Shown: in pieces, positions 14,903 through 25,249 of the stretch | Position numbering within the stretch: the stretch's first letter is position 1 | Layout of the letters: every line of letters starts with the position of its first letter | NCBI GenBank assembly: GCA_011051715.1 | Contig: DRKP01000045.1 | Coordinates: forward strand, 1 to 58,014 | DNA: 58,014 nucleotides | Origin: Sedimenticola thiotaurini | GTDB lineage: Bacteria; Pseudomonadota; Gammaproteobacteria; Chromatiales; Chromatiaceae | Direction of reading: 5' to 3' | The notes under the pieces: generated by a model | What the model saw: the letters and a program-made list of their open reading frames with translations, nothing else | What the model was told of the DNA's origin: nothing | Database searches by the model: none | Translations under genes and position numbers: made by a program

Positions 14903-16159
14903 TCAGCGGGCAGCGGCATGGGACAGGGTCTCCAGCCGGGCGATCCGGACCGGCGCCGGCGGATGGCTGTCGTGGAAGCCGGAGTAGAGTGGGTCCGGGG
15001 TCAGGGTGCTGGCGTTGTCCCGGTAGAGTTTGACCAGGGCACTGATGAGGGGTTCGGCGCCGGTCTGGCGGCTGGCGAAGGCGTCCGCCTCGAATTCGTG
15101 GCGGCGTGACAGCATCGCCAGCAGCGGACTCAGGAACTGGCTGAACAGCGGCACGATCAGCAGGAACAGCAGCAGCGCCGCGGCGTTGGAGGGACGCCCC
15201 ACCCCGAGGCCGTGGTAGAACCAGGGCTGCTGCGCCAGCCAGCCGAGGATGGCCAGTCCCGCCAGCGACATGGCGGCGCTGAGCAGCAGCTGCTTGCGCA
15301 CGTGGTGGTGGCTGAAGTGGCCCAGCTCGTGGGCCAGAACCCCCTCCAGCTCGTCCGGCTCCAGCTTCTCCATCAGGGTGTCGTAGAAGACGATGCGCTT
15401 GCGTCGCCCCAGACCGGTGAAGTAGGCGTTGCCGTGGGCCGAACGGCGGGAGCCGTCCATCACGAAGATGCCGCCGCTGTCGAAGCCGCAGCGCTGCAGC
15501 AGCCCCAGGATACGCTGCCGCAGCTCCCCCTCCGGCAGCGGCGTGAAGCGGTTGAACAGGGGCGCGATGAAGCTGGGGTAGGCCCAGGAGACGAACAGGG
15601 TGAAACCGGTCCAGAGCAGCCAGGCGTAGAGCCACCAGTAGCTGCCGGCCCGCTGCATCAACCACAGCATGGCCCACAACAGGGGGATACCGAGCAGGGC
15701 CAGCAGCAGCAGTTGCAGCAGCAGGTCCTTGACGAAACGGCCGGCGGTGGTGCGGTTGAAGCCGAAGCGCTGCTCCAGCACGAAGGTGCGCCAGAGGGTG
15801 AGCGGCAGCTCCGCCGCGCCCAGCAGCAGAAGGGCCGACAGGATCAGACCGATGCCCTGGGGGATCGGCGGCAGCGCGACCTGCCGCCACAGCAGATCCA
15901 GCCACTCGATGATGCCACCCAGGGTGAACAGCAGGAACAGGGCGCCACCGTACAGGCTCTGCCAGCGGGCCAGCCGCACCTTGGCCAGGGTGTAGTCCGC
16001 TGCCTTCCGGTGCTGTTCCAGGCTGACCCGGTCGCGGAACCGCTCCGGAACCCGGTCCCGGTGGGCCGCCACGTGGCGCTGCTGCCGCTGCAGCAGCCAC
16101 AGTTCCAGCAGCAGTCCGGCGAACAGCGCCAGCAGCACGATCAGGGTGAAGGGGTGCAT
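14903..16159 (-). CDS. M48A (Ste24/CAAX-prenyl-protease-like) membrane metallopeptidase
   Basis: Multi-spanning membrane zinc protease of 418 residues. An N-terminal hydrophobic helix is followed by several TM segments (about 65-85, 105-125, 150-200). The zinc motif HELGH lies in LEGVLAHELGHFSHHH (about 278-293) and the third ligand in HEFEADAFA (about 362-370). The segment SRRSAHGNAYFTGLG is also typical. The bacterial role is probably membrane-protein quality control, as no CAAX substrates are expected (inference). Divergent from orn with 92 bp between starts. Confidence 0.93.
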   Translation of the reverse strand: MHPFTLIVLLALFAGLLLELWLLQRQQRHVAAHRDRVPERFRDRVSLEQHRKAADYTLAKVRLARWQSLYGGALFLLFTLGGIIEWLDLLWRQVALPPIPQGIGLILSALLLLGAAELPLTLWRTFVLEQRFGFNRTTAGRFVKDLLLQLLLLALLGIPLLWAMLWLMQRAGSYWWLYAWLLWTGFTLFVSWAYPSFIAPLFNRFTPLPEGELRQRILGLLQRCGFDSGGIFVMDGSRRSAHGNAYFTGLGRRKRIVFYDTLMEKLEPDELEGVLAHELGHFSHHHVRKQLLLSAAMSLAGLAILGWLAQQPWFYHGLGVGRPSNAAALLLFLLIVPLFSQFLSPLLAMLSRRHEFEADAFASRQTGAEPLISALVKLYRDNASTLTPDPLYSGFHDSHPPAPVRIARLETLSHAAAR

Positions 16160-16251
16160 GGCCGGAAAGGATACAGGCTTGCCGGCGCCTCTGCTAGAAT
16201 CGCCCCTTCGCCCGCCGCGCCCGCCGCGGCCACATCGCCCAGGGGGGCCGC

Positions 16252-16797
16252 ATGACTGTCGACGCCAACAATCTGATCTGGATCGACCTGGAGATGACCG
16301 GGCTGGACACCGGCAACGACCGCATCATCGAGATCGCCACCGTCGTCACCGACAGCGCCCTGGAGACCCTGGCCGAGGGGCCGGTGATCGCCATCCACCA
16401 GCCGCGCGAGGTGATGGAGGGGATGGACGAGTGGAACCGTAACCAGCATGGCGGTTCCGGGCTGACCGAACGGGTCCTGCGGAGCCGCTACAGCGAGGCC
16501 GATGCGGAGCGGGAGACGCTGGAGTTTCTGCGTCGTTATGTTCCCGCCGGCGCCTCACCCATGTGCGGCAACAGCATCTGCCAGGACCGGCGTTTCCTGG
16601 CCCGGCTGATGCCGACCCTGGAGGCCTACTTCCACTATCGCAATCTGGATGTGAGCACCCTCAAGGAGCTGGCCCGGCGCTGGGCCCCGGCAGTGGCCGA
16701 CGGGGTGGTGAAGGGCGGCAGCCACCTGGCGCTGGACGACATTCGCGACTCGATCCGGGAACTGCGCCACTACCGGGATCACTTCCTGCGCCTCTGA
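16252..16797 (+). CDS. orn: Oligoribonuclease
   Basis: DEDDh 3'-5' exoribonuclease, 181 residues, which degrades 2-5-mers including pGpG, the end product of c-di-GMP breakdown. The active-site acidic motif is IDLEMTGLD near the N-terminus. [10 protein letters not shown] holds the second acidic residue, and [10 protein letters not shown] holds the C-terminal His/Asp. Length is typical. The stop TGA (16795-16797) runs directly into a heptamer repeat array. Confidence 0.97.
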   Translation: MTVDANNLIWIDLEMTGLDTGNDRIIEIATVVTDSALETLAEGPVIAIHQPREVMEGMDEWNRNQHGGSGLTERVLRSRYSEADAERETLEFLRRYVPAGASPMCGNSICQDRRFLARLMPTLEAYFHYRNLDVSTLKELARRWAPAVADGVVKGGSHLALDDIRDSIRELRHYRDHFLRL

Positions 16798-16867
16798 CCC
16801 CTCACCCCTCACCCCTCACCCCTCACCCCTCACTCCTCACTCCTCACTCCTCACTCCTCACTCCTCA
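16798..16867. repeat. Heptamer tandem array 1 (10 units)
   Basis: Five exact CCCCTCA units followed by five exact CTCCTCA units, with no interruption. The array starts on the base after the orn stop codon and ends just before the 3' end of queG, so it fills the space between two convergent genes. There are no spacers, so it is not a CRISPR. Confidence 0.9.
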
Positions 16868-17929
16868 CTCCACCACCCGTTCCAGCGCCCAGGCGACGTG
16901 CTCGCGCACCAGCTCGGACGGATGGCCGCGGCGCCGCTCCAGGGCGGCGGCCACTCCGGGGGCGGGGCCAGCGTTTCCCAGCGCGATGGCGATGTTGCGC
17001 AGCCAGCGCAGATGGCCGATGCGGCGGATCGGGGAACCCTCCAGCCGTTTGAGGAAGGTCTTCTCGTCCCAGTCGAACAACGCCAGCAGCCGCGCCCGGT
17101 CGAGCCCGTTGCGGGGGGCGAAGTCGGGCTCCGGGGTCGGGCTGGCAAAACGGTTCCAGGGGCAGGCCAGCAGACAGTCGTCGCAGCCGTAGATGCGGTT
17201 GCCCAGCAGCGGACGCAGTGACACCGGGATCGGTCCCGCCAGTTCGATGGTGAGATAGGAGATACAGCGCCGGGCGTCCACCCGGTAGGGGGCGACGATG
17301 GCGCCGGTGGGGCAGGCGTCGATGCAGGCGCTGCAGCGGCCGCAGTGATCGGCCTCCGGTGTGTCCAGTGGCAGTGACAGGTCGGTATAGATCTCGCCGA
17401 GAAAGAACCAGCAGCCGGCCCGCCGGTTGACGAGGTTGCTGTGCTTGCCACGCCAGCCGAGACCGGCCTTTTCGGCCAGGGGCTTCTCCAGCACCGGCGC
17501 CGAATCGACGAAACAGCGGTAGCCGAATGGACCGATCGCCTGTTCTATGCGGCGTGCCAGCCGCTGCAGCCGGTTGCGCATCAGCTTGTGGTAGTCGCGG
17601 CCGAGCGCGTAGCGGGAGACATAGGCTGCCAGGGGATCGCCCAGCACGGCGGCCGGGTCATCGTCCGCCGGCAGATAGTCCATCCGCACCGACACGATGC
17701 TCCGGGTCCCCTCCACCAGCAGGGGCGGGCGGCTGCGCTTGAGGCCGTGCCGCGCCATGTACTCCATCTCGCCGTGATGGCCGTCCGCCAGCCACGCCTG
17801 CAGCCGGCGCTCCGCCCGGCCCAGATCGGTGTCGCAGATGCCCACCTGCTGGAAGCCCAGTTCACGGCCCCAGGCCTTGATCCGGCGGGCCAGCTGGCCT
17901 GCATCGGGGTGGCGGTCTCGCTCGTTCAT
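16865..17929 (-). CDS. queG: Epoxyqueuosine reductase
   Basis: Cobalamin-dependent last step of queuosine synthesis at tRNA wobble position 34; 354 residues. The C-terminal ferredoxin-like part carries two 4Fe-4S motifs: CGRCSACIDACPTGAI and CDDCLLACPWNRF. Upstream motifs include RYALGRDYHKLMRNRL and the catalytic-region VDSAPVLEKPLAEKAGLGWRGKHSN segment (about 163-187). It is divergent from nnr, as in E. coli. Confidence 0.96.
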   Translation of the reverse strand: MNERDRHPDAGQLARRIKAWGRELGFQQVGICDTDLGRAERRLQAWLADGHHGEMEYMARHGLKRSRPPLLVEGTRSIVSVRMDYLPADDDPAAVLGDPLAAYVSRYALGRDYHKLMRNRLQRLARRIEQAIGPFGYRCFVDSAPVLEKPLAEKAGLGWRGKHSNLVNRRAGCWFFLGEIYTDLSLPLDTPEADHCGRCSACIDACPTGAIVAPYRVDARRCISYLTIELAGPIPVSLRPLLGNRIYGCDDCLLACPWNRFASPTPEPDFAPRNGLDRARLLALFDWDEKTFLKRLEGSPIRRIGHLRWLRNIAIALGNAGPAPGVAAALERRRGHPSELVREHVAWALERVVE

Positions 17930-17984
17930 TTGGGGTATATTGACCCCACCCCTGATGGAATTGCCAGTCCCCGGTCACCAGTCC

Positions 17985-19502
17985 ATGCCCCAGCCCATGC
18001 CCCACAACGACCGTCTCCCCCACGCCCTCTATCGCGCTGCCCAGGTGCGGGAGCTGGACCGGATCACCATCGAGGAGTACGGCATCCCGGGTGCCACCCT
18101 GATGGAACGGGCCGGTGCCGCCGCCTTCGCCCTGATCCGGGAGCGCTGGCCCCGGCTGCGCCACCTGAGCGTCCTGTGCGGGATCGGCAACAACGGCGGT
18201 GACGGCTACGTGGTTGCCCGCCTGGCCCGGGAGCAGGGCCTGGAGGTGAGCCTGCTGCAGCTGGGTGATCCGGCGCGTCTCCGGGGCGACGCCCTGATGG
18301 CGGCGGAGCGCTTTCGGGAGGAGGGTGGCCGGGTCGAGGGTTTCCAGGGATTGCCGCGGCAGACAGAGCTGGTGGTGGATGGGGTCTTTGGCACCGGCCT
18401 GGAACGGGAGGTGGCGGGCAAGTGGCGCGAGGCCCTGGAACAGGTCAACCGCAGCCGGGTGCCGGTGCTGGCGCTGGACATCCCCTCCGGGCTGCACTCG
18501 GACAGCGGACAGATCCTCGGAGTGGCGATACGGGCCGACGCCACCATCAGTTTCATCGGTCTGAAGCAGGGCATGTTCACCGGCCAGGGGCCCGCCTGCT
18601 GCGGCGACGTCCGCTTCCATGCCCTGGAGGTGCCGGCGGTGATCTACTCCCGCGAGATCCTGTCGGCGCGGCGGCTGGACTGGGCCCAGCAGGCCACCCT
18701 GCTGGAACCCCGCTCCCGTTCCGCCCACAAGGGGGAGTTCGGCCACCTGCTGGTGGTGGGAGGGGATCTGGGCTTTTCCGGCGCCTGCCGCCTGGCCGGC
18801 GAGGCGGCGGCCCGGGTCGGGGCCGGCCTGGTCACCGTCGCCACCCGGCCGGAACACGCGCCGTTCCTGAATCTGAACCGGCCCGAACTGATGTGCCGCG
18901 GAGTGGAGCGGGGCAGCGATCTGGGGCCCCTGCTGGAGCGGGCCACGGTGGTGGCGATCGGCCCCGGCCTGGGGCAGTCGCCCTGGGGCCGGACGCTGCT
19001 GGGCCGGGTGCTGGAGAGCCGGTTGCCGCTGGTGGTGGATGCCGATGCCCTCAATCTGATCGCCGCCGAACCGGTGTCGCGCGATGACTGGATCCTCACC
19101 CCCCACCCCGGCGAGGCGGCGCGGCTGCTCCGCTGCAGCGCCGCCGAGGTGGAGGCGGACCGGTTCGAGGCGGTGGCCCGTCTGCAGTCCCGCTATGGCG
19201 GAACCGTGGTGCTGAAGGGGGCCGGGACCCTGATCCGCGACGCCTCCTCCAGACCGCCGGGCGTATGCAGCGACGGCAATCCCGGGATGGCCAGCGGTGG
19301 CATGGGCGACGTGCTCACCGGCGTGCTCGGCGGTCTGCTGGCCCAGGGCCTGGACGGCGCCGGGGCGGCCTGCCTCGGTGTCTGCCTGCACGCGGCGGCC
19401 GGGGACCGGGCGGCCCGGGACGGGGAACGGGGCCTTCTGGCCAGTGACCTGATGCCGGAACTGCGTCGCCTGCTCGGGGGGGCGGCCGGCACTCCATGCT
19501 GA
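17985..19502 (+). CDS. nnr: Bifunctional NAD(P)H-hydrate epimerase / ADP-dependent dehydratase
   Basis: Repairs hydrated NAD(P)H. About 505 residues: NnrE-like epimerase domain first (AQVRELDRITIEEYGIPG, then GIGNNGGDGYVVAR), then the NnrD kinase-like dehydratase (GEFGHLLVVGGDLGFSGA, AIGPGLGQS, DADALNL, GNPGMASGGMGDVL). The start is uncertain: ATG 17985 and ATG 17997 are both in frame and neither has a clear ribosome site. The 3' end overlaps tsaE by 7 bases. Confidence 0.95.
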   Translation: MPQPMPHNDRLPHALYRAAQVRELDRITIEEYGIPGATLMERAGAAAFALIRERWPRLRHLSVLCGIGNNGGDGYVVARLAREQGLEVSLLQLGDPARLRGDALMAAERFREEGGRVEGFQGLPRQTELVVDGVFGTGLEREVAGKWREALEQVNRSRVPVLALDIPSGLHSDSGQILGVAIRADATISFIGLKQGMFTGQGPACCGDVRFHALEVPAVIYSREILSARRLDWAQQATLLEPRSRSAHKGEFGHLLVVGGDLGFSGACRLAGEAAARVGAGLVTVATRPEHAPFLNLNRPELMCRGVERGSDLGPLLERATVVAIGPGLGQSPWGRTLLGRVLESRLPLVVDADALNLIAAEPVSRDDWILTPHPGEAARLLRCSAAEVEADRFEAVARLQSRYGGTVVLKGAGTLIRDASSRPPGVCSDGNPGMASGGMGDVLTGVLGGLLAQGLDGAGAACLGVCLHAAAGDRAARDGERGLLASDLMPELRRLLGGAAGTPC

Positions 19503-19981
19503 CCCTGGAAGCGGCCGGCGAACGGGAGCAGGAGGCGGTCGGCGCCGCCCTGGCCGCCTGCCTGAAACCTCCCTGCATCGTCTATCTGGAGGGGGACCTG
19601 GGTGCCGGCAAGACCACCCTGGTGCGCGGCCTGCTGCGGGCCGGGGGCTATGACGGCGCCGTCCGCAGCCCCACCTACACCCTGATGGAACCCTACCCGC
19701 TGCCGGCCGGCACCCTCTGGCACCTGGACCTGTACCGTCTCGGCGACCCGGAGGAGCTGGAATACCTGGGGCTGAGGGACCTGTTGCAGGATGATGTGCT
19801 GCTGCTGGTGGAGTGGCCCGGTCGCGGCCGCGGGGTGCTGCCCCCGGCCGACCTGGTGATCCGGATCGGGTATCTCCCGGGGGCGCGGCAGTTGCGGTTC
19901 GAGCCCGTTACCGCCCGGGGTGGGGAGGTGGTCGCCGACCTCGCCCGCCTGTTGCAGCACAAAGTTAAGGGATCGGCCTAG
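19496..19981 (+). CDS. tsaE: tRNA threonylcarbamoyladenosine synthesis ATPase TsaE
   Basis: ATPase of the TsaBDE complex that makes t6A37 in ANN-decoding tRNAs; 161 residues. Walker A is GDLGAGKTTLVRGLL, followed by the family motif VRSPTYTLMEPY and HLDLYRL. The gene overlaps nnr and precedes the amidase gene, the usual gammaproteobacterial order. Confidence 0.95.
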   Translation: MLTLEAAGEREQEAVGAALAACLKPPCIVYLEGDLGAGKTTLVRGLLRAGGYDGAVRSPTYTLMEPYPLPAGTLWHLDLYRLGDPEELEYLGLRDLLQDDVLLLVEWPGRGRGVLPPADLVIRIGYLPGARQLRFEPVTARGGEVVADLARLLQHKVKGSA

Positions 19982-20084
19982 CTAGATCTGCTATCTCAAG
20001 GATATTGCTGGAAAAAGATCTGTGATGCTGCTATCCTGACTGGCAGGTTCGGGTTGGAATGCACAGACGGGTCGGGAAACGGGG

Positions 20085-21379
20085 ATGAAAAAGCTTGCCG
20101 CCTTGCTCCTGCTGCTGGTCTCGCTGCCGCTGTTCGCTGCCTCGGTGGAGATCAACAATATGCGCATCTGGTCCGCCCCCGACCATGTACGCCTGGTGTT
20201 CGATACCAGCCGGCCGGTGGACCACTCCCTGTTCAGCCTCACCCATCCCGACCGGCTGGTGATCGATATCGCCGACGCCCGCTACAAGGGACGGCTGCCG
20301 GTACCGAAGGACGGCAATCCGGTGATCCAGCGCCTGCGCAGCGCCGCCCGCAAGAACGGCGACCTGCGGGTGGTACTGGATCTGAAGGGGCGGGTCCGGC
20401 CCAAGAGTTTCGTGCTCAAGCCCAACCGCAGTACGGCCATCGGCTGGTGGTGGATCTCTATCCCCGGCAGTCCGGTGGCGGTGCGGTGAAGCCGGTCAAG
20501 AGCAGCAAGCCGAAGGCCCTGCGCGACGTGGTCGTCGCCATCGATGCAGGTCATGGAGGTGAGGATCCGGGTGCCAGGGGGCGTGGCGGTACCTACGAGA
20601 AGACCGTGGTGCTGGCCATCGCGCGGCGGCTGGCGCGCCTGATCGACAAGGAACCCGGCATGCGCGCCGTGCTGATCCGCAAGGGTGACTACTACCTGGG
20701 ACTGCGCAAGCGCATGCAGCTGGCGCGGCGCCACCGGGCCGACCTGTTCGTCTCCATCCATGCCGACGCCTTCCGCGATCCGCGGGTGCGTGGCTCGTCG
20801 GTGTTCACCCTGTCGTCCCGCGGCGCCACCAGCGAGGCGGCGCGCTGGCTGGCGGAACGGGAGAACAGCGCCGACCTGGTGGGCGGGGTGAAGCTGGAGG
20901 ACAAGGACGACCTGCTCGCGTCGGTCCTGCTGGACCTCTCCCAGGCGGCCACCCGCGAGGCCAGCCACCAGGTGGCACGCAAGGTGCTGGCCCAGCTGAA
21001 GCGGCTCGGCAAGACCCACAAGGGGCGGGTGCAGCAGGCCGGATTCATGGTGCTGAAATCCCCCGATATCCCCTCGATCCTGGTGGAGACCGCCTTCATC
21101 ACCAATCCCAGCGAGGAGCGCAAGCTGAAGGACAGGCGGCACCAGCAGAAGATGGCCGAGGCGGTCCTGCGTGGGATCAAGGCCTACTTCGAACAGTCGC
21201 CGCCGCCCGGAACCCTGCTGGCCAGCCGTGCGCCGCGCCGCCACGTGATCGCCCGTGGCGATACCCTCGGGCGCATCGCCCAGCAGTATCAGGTGAGCCT
21301 GAACAAGCTGCGTTCGGTCAACAAGCTCACCGGCGACCGCATCCGGGTGGGGCAGGTGCTGCGCATCCCCGAGACCTGA
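20085..21379 (+). pseudogene. N-acetylmuramoyl-L-alanine amidase (AmiB/AmiC type) split by a one-base frameshift
   Basis: Periplasmic cell-division amidase. The first frame (20085-20489) gives a signal peptide (KKLAALLLLLVSLPLFAAS) and an AMIN domain. The second frame (entered near 20427 and read to 21379) gives the Amidase_3 domain (VVAIDAGHGGEDPGA, VSIHADAF, PSILVETAFITNP) and a C-terminal LysM motif (HVIARGDTLGRIAQQYQVS). At 20424-20434 the reading AAC-CG-CAG-TAC lacks one base: with it, the text reads KPN-x-QYGHRLVVDLYP across the joint, as expected of an intact enzyme. Both halves are otherwise intact, so a sequencing error or very recent mutation is likely. The position between tsaE and mutL matches the usual order. 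Confidence 0.88.
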
Positions 21380-21492
21380 TCGGCGCCCTGCCACCGTCTC
21401 CGTTCCCCCTGCGACTGTGGTGAACCGCCCCATCCCTGGTGGTTGTCCGCCGCAGGTTGCCTTCCTGCCCGTCCCCCGGATAGGGTAACCTG

Positions 21493-21555
21493 CCAGTCAC
21501 CAGTCACCAGTCACCAGTCACCAGTCACCAGTCACCAGTCACCAGTCACCAGTCA
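21493..21555. repeat. Heptamer tandem array 2 (9 units) before mutL
   Basis: Nine exact CCAGTCA units, ending 10 bases before the mutL ATG at 21566. An upstream in-frame ATG (21443) would translate the array as repeated Ser-Pro-Val-Thr-Ser-His-Gln-type text, but that extension is not part of MutL. Confidence 0.9.
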
Positions 21556-21565
21556 CCGGCGGTCC

Positions 21566-23362
21566 ATGCGCATCCATCAGCTTCCTCCCCAGCTCGTCAA
21601 CCAGATCGCCGCCGGTGAAGTGGTGGAGCGGCCGGCATCGGTGATCAAGGAGCTGGTGGAGAACAGCCTGGACGCCGGAGCCCGCCGTATCGAGATCGAG
21701 GTGGAGCAGGGCGGAATCCGGCTGATGCGGGTGCGGGACGACGGCCACGGCATCCACCCGGACGACATGGCACTGGCCCTGTCGCGCCACGCCACCAGCA
21801 AGATCGCCGACCTGGAACAGCTGGAGCGGGTCAGCAGCATGGGCTTTCGCGGCGAGGCCCTGCCCAGTATCGCCTCGGTCTCGCGCCTGTCGCTGCGCTC
21901 CCGCCAGGCCGGGGCCGACACCGGCTGGGAGCTGGGCGAAGCTGCCGCCGGCGGCGAACCGGTACCGGCGGCCGGGCCGGTGGGCACCACGGTGGAGGTG
22001 CGGGACCTGTTCTACAACACCCCGGCGCGGCGCAAGTTCCTGCGCACCGAGAAGACCGAGTTCGGTCATATCGAGGCGCTGGTGAAACGGCTTGCCCTGA
22101 GCCGCTTCGAGGTCGCCTTCGAGCTGCGCCACAACCGGCGCGAACTGTTCTCCCTGCGCTCCGCCGATGACCGGCCGGGGCAGGAGCGGCGGCTGGCGGC
22201 CCTGCTCGGTGAGCCATTCCTGGAGCAGGCCCTGTTCCTGGAGCAGGAGGGGATGGGGCTGCGGCTGACCGGGTGGGTGGCCCATCCGACCTTCTCCCGC
22301 AGCCAGGCGGACATGCAGTATTTCTATGTCAACGGCCGCAGCGTGCGGGACAAGCTGGTCTCCCACGCCGTGCGCCAGGCCTACCGTGACGTGCTCTACC
22401 ACGGACGCCACCCGGCCTATGTGCTCTACCTGACTCTGGATCCGCGGCTGGTGGACGTCAACGTCCATCCGACCAAGCACGAGGTGCGGTTCCGGGACGG
22501 CCGCAACGTGCACGATTTCCTGTTCCGCACCCTGCACCGGGTGCTGGCGGAGACCACCCCGGGGGAGGCGGTCGACCGGACGACCGGTGAGGTGCTGGAG
22601 CCGGCTGAAGGTGTCGTGGCTGCCGCTGGGAACCCGCCGCCGGCCGCCGCCACCGGGGGGCAGCAACCGTTCCGGTTCCAGGCCCGGGAGCGTGCCGCCG
22701 CCTATCGCCCCAGCTTCGACGTGCAGCGTCCGCCGCCCGCGCCGGCGGCGCCGGACCAGGCGCCGGATGCGGCGGAGATCCCCCCCCTCGGCTACGCCCT
22801 GGCCCAGCTCAAGGGGGTCTACATCCTGGCCGAGAACGCCCGCGGACTGGTGCTGGTGGACATGCACGCGGCCCACGAGCGGATCACCTATGAACGGCTG
22901 AAGCGGCAGCGGCTGGAATCGGGGGTGGGCAGTCAGCCGCTTCTCGTGCCGGTGTCGGTGGCGGTGAGCCGGCGCGAAGCGGAGCTGGCGGAGGAGCAGC
23001 GGGAGCTGCTGCGGCAGCTGGGCATGGAGGTGGACCGCCTTGGTGACGAGACCCTGGTGGTGCGGGCGATTCCGGTACTGCTGCGGGGCGGCGACGCCGC
23101 CGGCCTGTTGCGGGACCTGCTCTCCGACCTGGTGGTCCATGGCCGCAGCGGCCGTATCGAGGCGGAGCTGGACGGGGTGCTGGCGACCATGGCCTGCCAC
23201 GGCTCGGTCCGGGCCAACCGCCGCCTCACCCTGGAGGAGATGAACGCCCTGCTGCGGGAGATGGAGCGAACCGAGCGCAGCGACCAGTGCAACCACGGCC
23301 GCCCCACCTGGGTGCAGCTGGGCATGGACGAACTGGACCGCCTGTTCCTGCGCGGTCGCTGA
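21566..23362 (+). CDS. mutL: DNA mismatch repair protein MutL
   Basis: 598 residues. The N-terminal GHKL ATPase has [31 protein letters not shown] and [15 protein letters not shown] Pro/Ala-rich linker (about 340-400) leads to the C-terminal dimer domain. This contains [12 protein letters not shown], which fits the DxHA(x)2E(x)4E endonuclease motif, plus ACHGSVRAN and CNHGRPT. The protein is therefore probably of the endonuclease type used where MutH is absent. ATG 21566 is the start conserved in the family; the heptamer array sits directly upstream. Confidence 0.96.
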   Translation: MRIHQLPPQLVNQIAAGEVVERPASVIKELVENSLDAGARRIEIEVEQGGIRLMRVRDDGHGIHPDDMALALSRHATSKIADLEQLERVSSMGFRGEALPSIASVSRLSLRSRQAGADTGWELGEAAAGGEPVPAAGPVGTTVEVRDLFYNTPARRKFLRTEKTEFGHIEALVKRLALSRFEVAFELRHNRRELFSLRSADDRPGQERRLAALLGEPFLEQALFLEQEGMGLRLTGWVAHPTFSRSQADMQYFYVNGRSVRDKLVSHAVRQAYRDVLYHGRHPAYVLYLTLDPRLVDVNVHPTKHEVRFRDGRNVHDFLFRTLHRVLAETTPGEAVDRTTGEVLEPAEGVVAAAGNPPPAAATGGQQPFRFQARERAAAYRPSFDVQRPPPAPAAPDQAPDAAEIPPLGYALAQLKGVYILAENARGLVLVDMHAAHERITYERLKRQRLESGVGSQPLLVPVSVAVSRREAELAEEQRELLRQLGMEVDRLGDETLVVRAIPVLLRGGDAAGLLRDLLSDLVVHGRSGRIEAELDGVLATMACHGSVRANRRLTLEEMNALLREMERTERSDQCNHGRPTWVQLGMDELDRLFLRGR

Positions 23363-23372
23363 GGGCGGAGCC

Positions 23373-24311
23373 ATGCCTCCGGCCATCTTTCTCATGGGCC
23401 CCACCGCCTCCGGCAAGACCGAGCTGGCGCTGGAGCTGGCCGGGCGTCTCCCCTGCGGGATCATCAGCGTCGACTCGGCGCTGGTCTACCGCGGCCTGGA
23501 CATCGGCACCGCCAAACCGGATGCGGCCGAGCTGGCCCGGGCACCACACCGGCTGATCGACATCTGCGAGCCGTACGAGCGCTACTCCGCCGCCCGCTTT
23601 CGCCGCGACGCCCTGCAGGCGATGGCGGAGATCACCGCCGCCGGCCGTATCCCGTTGCTGGTGGGGGGGACCATGCTCTACTTCCGTGCCCTGGAACAGG
23701 GTCTGTCGCCGCTGCCCGACGCCGATCCCGGCGTGCGCCGGCGGCTGGAGCGGCAGGCGGCGGAGAAGGGCTGGGCCTGGATGCACCGGCGCCTGGAGCA
23801 GGTCGATCCGGAGGCGGCCGGGCGCATCCATCCCAACGATCCGCAGCGGATCCAGCGGGCGCTGGAGGTGTGGGAGCTGACGGGCGAACCGCTGACCCGG
23901 CTGCAGCGGCGCGGCAGGGAGGGGGCGCTGCCCTATCGCCCGGTCAAGCTGGTGCGGGCGCCGGCGGAGCGCAAGGTGCTGCACCGGCGCATCGAGGAGC
24001 GCTTCCTGCGGATGCTGGAGCAGGGATTCGAGGAGGAGGTGCGTCGGCTGCTGGCGCGCGGCGACCTGACGCCGGAGATGCCGGCGCTGCGGGCGGTCGG
24101 CTACCGCCAGATGGTGGCCTATCTCCGGGGCGAGTACGACTACCGGACCATGGTGGAGAAGGGGATCGCCGCGACTCGCCAACTGGCCAAGCGGCAGTTC
24201 ACCTGGCTGCGCGCCGACCCTGCCGCACTGTGGCTGGACGAGCAGCGGCCGCCGGTGCTGGAACAGGCCCTGGAGCACCTGGCAGTGGCCCTGGAGCGGG
24301 GCTCCGGATAA
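23373..24311 (+). CDS. miaA: tRNA dimethylallyltransferase
   Basis: Prenylates A37 of UNN-decoding tRNAs with DMAPP; 312 residues, full length. The P-loop is [12 protein letters not shown], followed by [19 protein letters not shown], the substrate-binding [10 protein letters not shown] and the C-terminal [12 protein letters not shown]. It begins 10 bases after mutL and is followed by hfq, the standard miaA-hfq-hflX-hflKC order. Confidence 0.97.
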   Translation: MPPAIFLMGPTASGKTELALELAGRLPCGIISVDSALVYRGLDIGTAKPDAAELARAPHRLIDICEPYERYSAARFRRDALQAMAEITAAGRIPLLVGGTMLYFRALEQGLSPLPDADPGVRRRLERQAAEKGWAWMHRRLEQVDPEAAGRIHPNDPQRIQRALEVWELTGEPLTRLQRRGREGALPYRPVKLVRAPAERKVLHRRIEERFLRMLEQGFEEEVRRLLARGDLTPEMPALRAVGYRQMVAYLRGEYDYRTMVEKGIAATRQLAKRQFTWLRADPAALWLDEQRPPVLEQALEHLAVALERGSG

Positions 24312-24795
24312 TTCGTCGTTTCCATAACCGCTGGTCACACCGCTGGATTCCGGCCTGGGCCGGAATGACGGGGGCGGGCTGGCCGGGCTTTCCGGGGGAT
24401 CTGACCCTCGCCCCGTCCGTTCGCGGCGAGGCGCCGCTCCTGCCCGTGACCCGCCTGTAGCAGCGCCGCCCCCGGCGCGAAGGCATGTCCGAATGCCCCG
24501 TCGTCCGAACGAAGGCCGGGATCCAGGCGATCGAATCCGCCTGCTGCCGGTCGGTGCAGAAAGGACCGGGAGAGATGTGCCCCGGCGTTGCCAGCCGGAT
24601 TCTCCGGTGGCCGGGAAAGACGCCTGCCAGACCACGTCACACTCCGGTCAACCGGGTGCAATGGGCCGTCGGTGGTTGTGCTAGACTAGCGGCGACCGGA
24701 ACACCGTTCGCCTGTCACGCAGCCCTATCCGACATCCGGTGAACCATTACCCGGCGTTCCGGTCCCATCCATCATGAAAAACAAGGAGAATCACG
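24312..24795. other. miaA-hfq intergenic region with dyad elements
   Basis: 484 bases without a gene. It holds a GGATTC...GGAATGACG dyad element at 24344-24370, a REP-like segment at 24420-24481 (TTCGCGGCGAGGCGCCGCTCC and a partner in the other orientation), and a reversed copy of the first element at 24499-24537. The hfq promoter probably lies in the last 130 bases, where TAGACT (near 24682) could serve as -10. An hfq ribosome site, AAGGAG, is at about 24783-24788. Confidence 0.6.
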
Positions 24796-25050
24796 ATGTC
24801 CAAGGGGCAAAGCCTACAAGACCCTTTCCTCAACGCCCTGCGCAAAGAGCGGGTGCCCGTATCGATCTTTCTCGTGAATGGAATCAAGCTGCAGGGGCAG
24901 ATCGAGTCGTTCGACCAGTTCGTGGTACTGCTGAAGAATACCGTCAGCCAGATGGTCTACAAGCACGCCATCTCCACGGTGGTTCCCTCGCGTAACGTGC
25001 GGCTGCCCACCAACCAGCCGGAGGGCTCCAGTGATCCGGGCAATTTCTGA
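24796..25050 (+). CDS. hfq: RNA chaperone Hfq
   Basis: Sm-like hexameric RNA chaperone that pairs small RNAs with mRNAs; 84 residues. Sm1 and Sm2 motifs are intact: [39 protein letters not shown] (about 8-46), and [10 protein letters not shown]. The C-terminal tail is short. Preceded by a strong AAGGAG. Confidence 0.98.
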   Translation: MSKGQSLQDPFLNALRKERVPVSIFLVNGIKLQGQIESFDQFVVLLKNTVSQMVYKHAISTVVPSRNVRLPTNQPEGSSDPGNF

Positions 25051-25249
25051 TTCGCCGATGCGGGCGCCCTGCCGTTATCGTCCGGTTGGCGCAGTGGGAG
25101 GAAAATGACGGACATCCCCACTCCTTCGCGCCACCGGTACCCCACAGAACCGATTTCCCTTCCGACCCATCGTACCCCCATTCCCCGGCATCGCGGCGAA
25201 GCGGTGCCGGAGCGGATGGGCGTGCTCGCGGCCCCCGCGGGAGGGTGCC

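Noticed and set aside
16798-16870. Possible CRISPR array
   Set aside because: Units are 7 bp and contiguous, with no spacers and no cas genes nearby; it is a simple tandem repeat.
20400-20490. Programmed ribosomal frameshift in the amidase gene
   Set aside because: No slippery heptamer, stimulatory structure or precedent in this family; a missing base explains it more simply.
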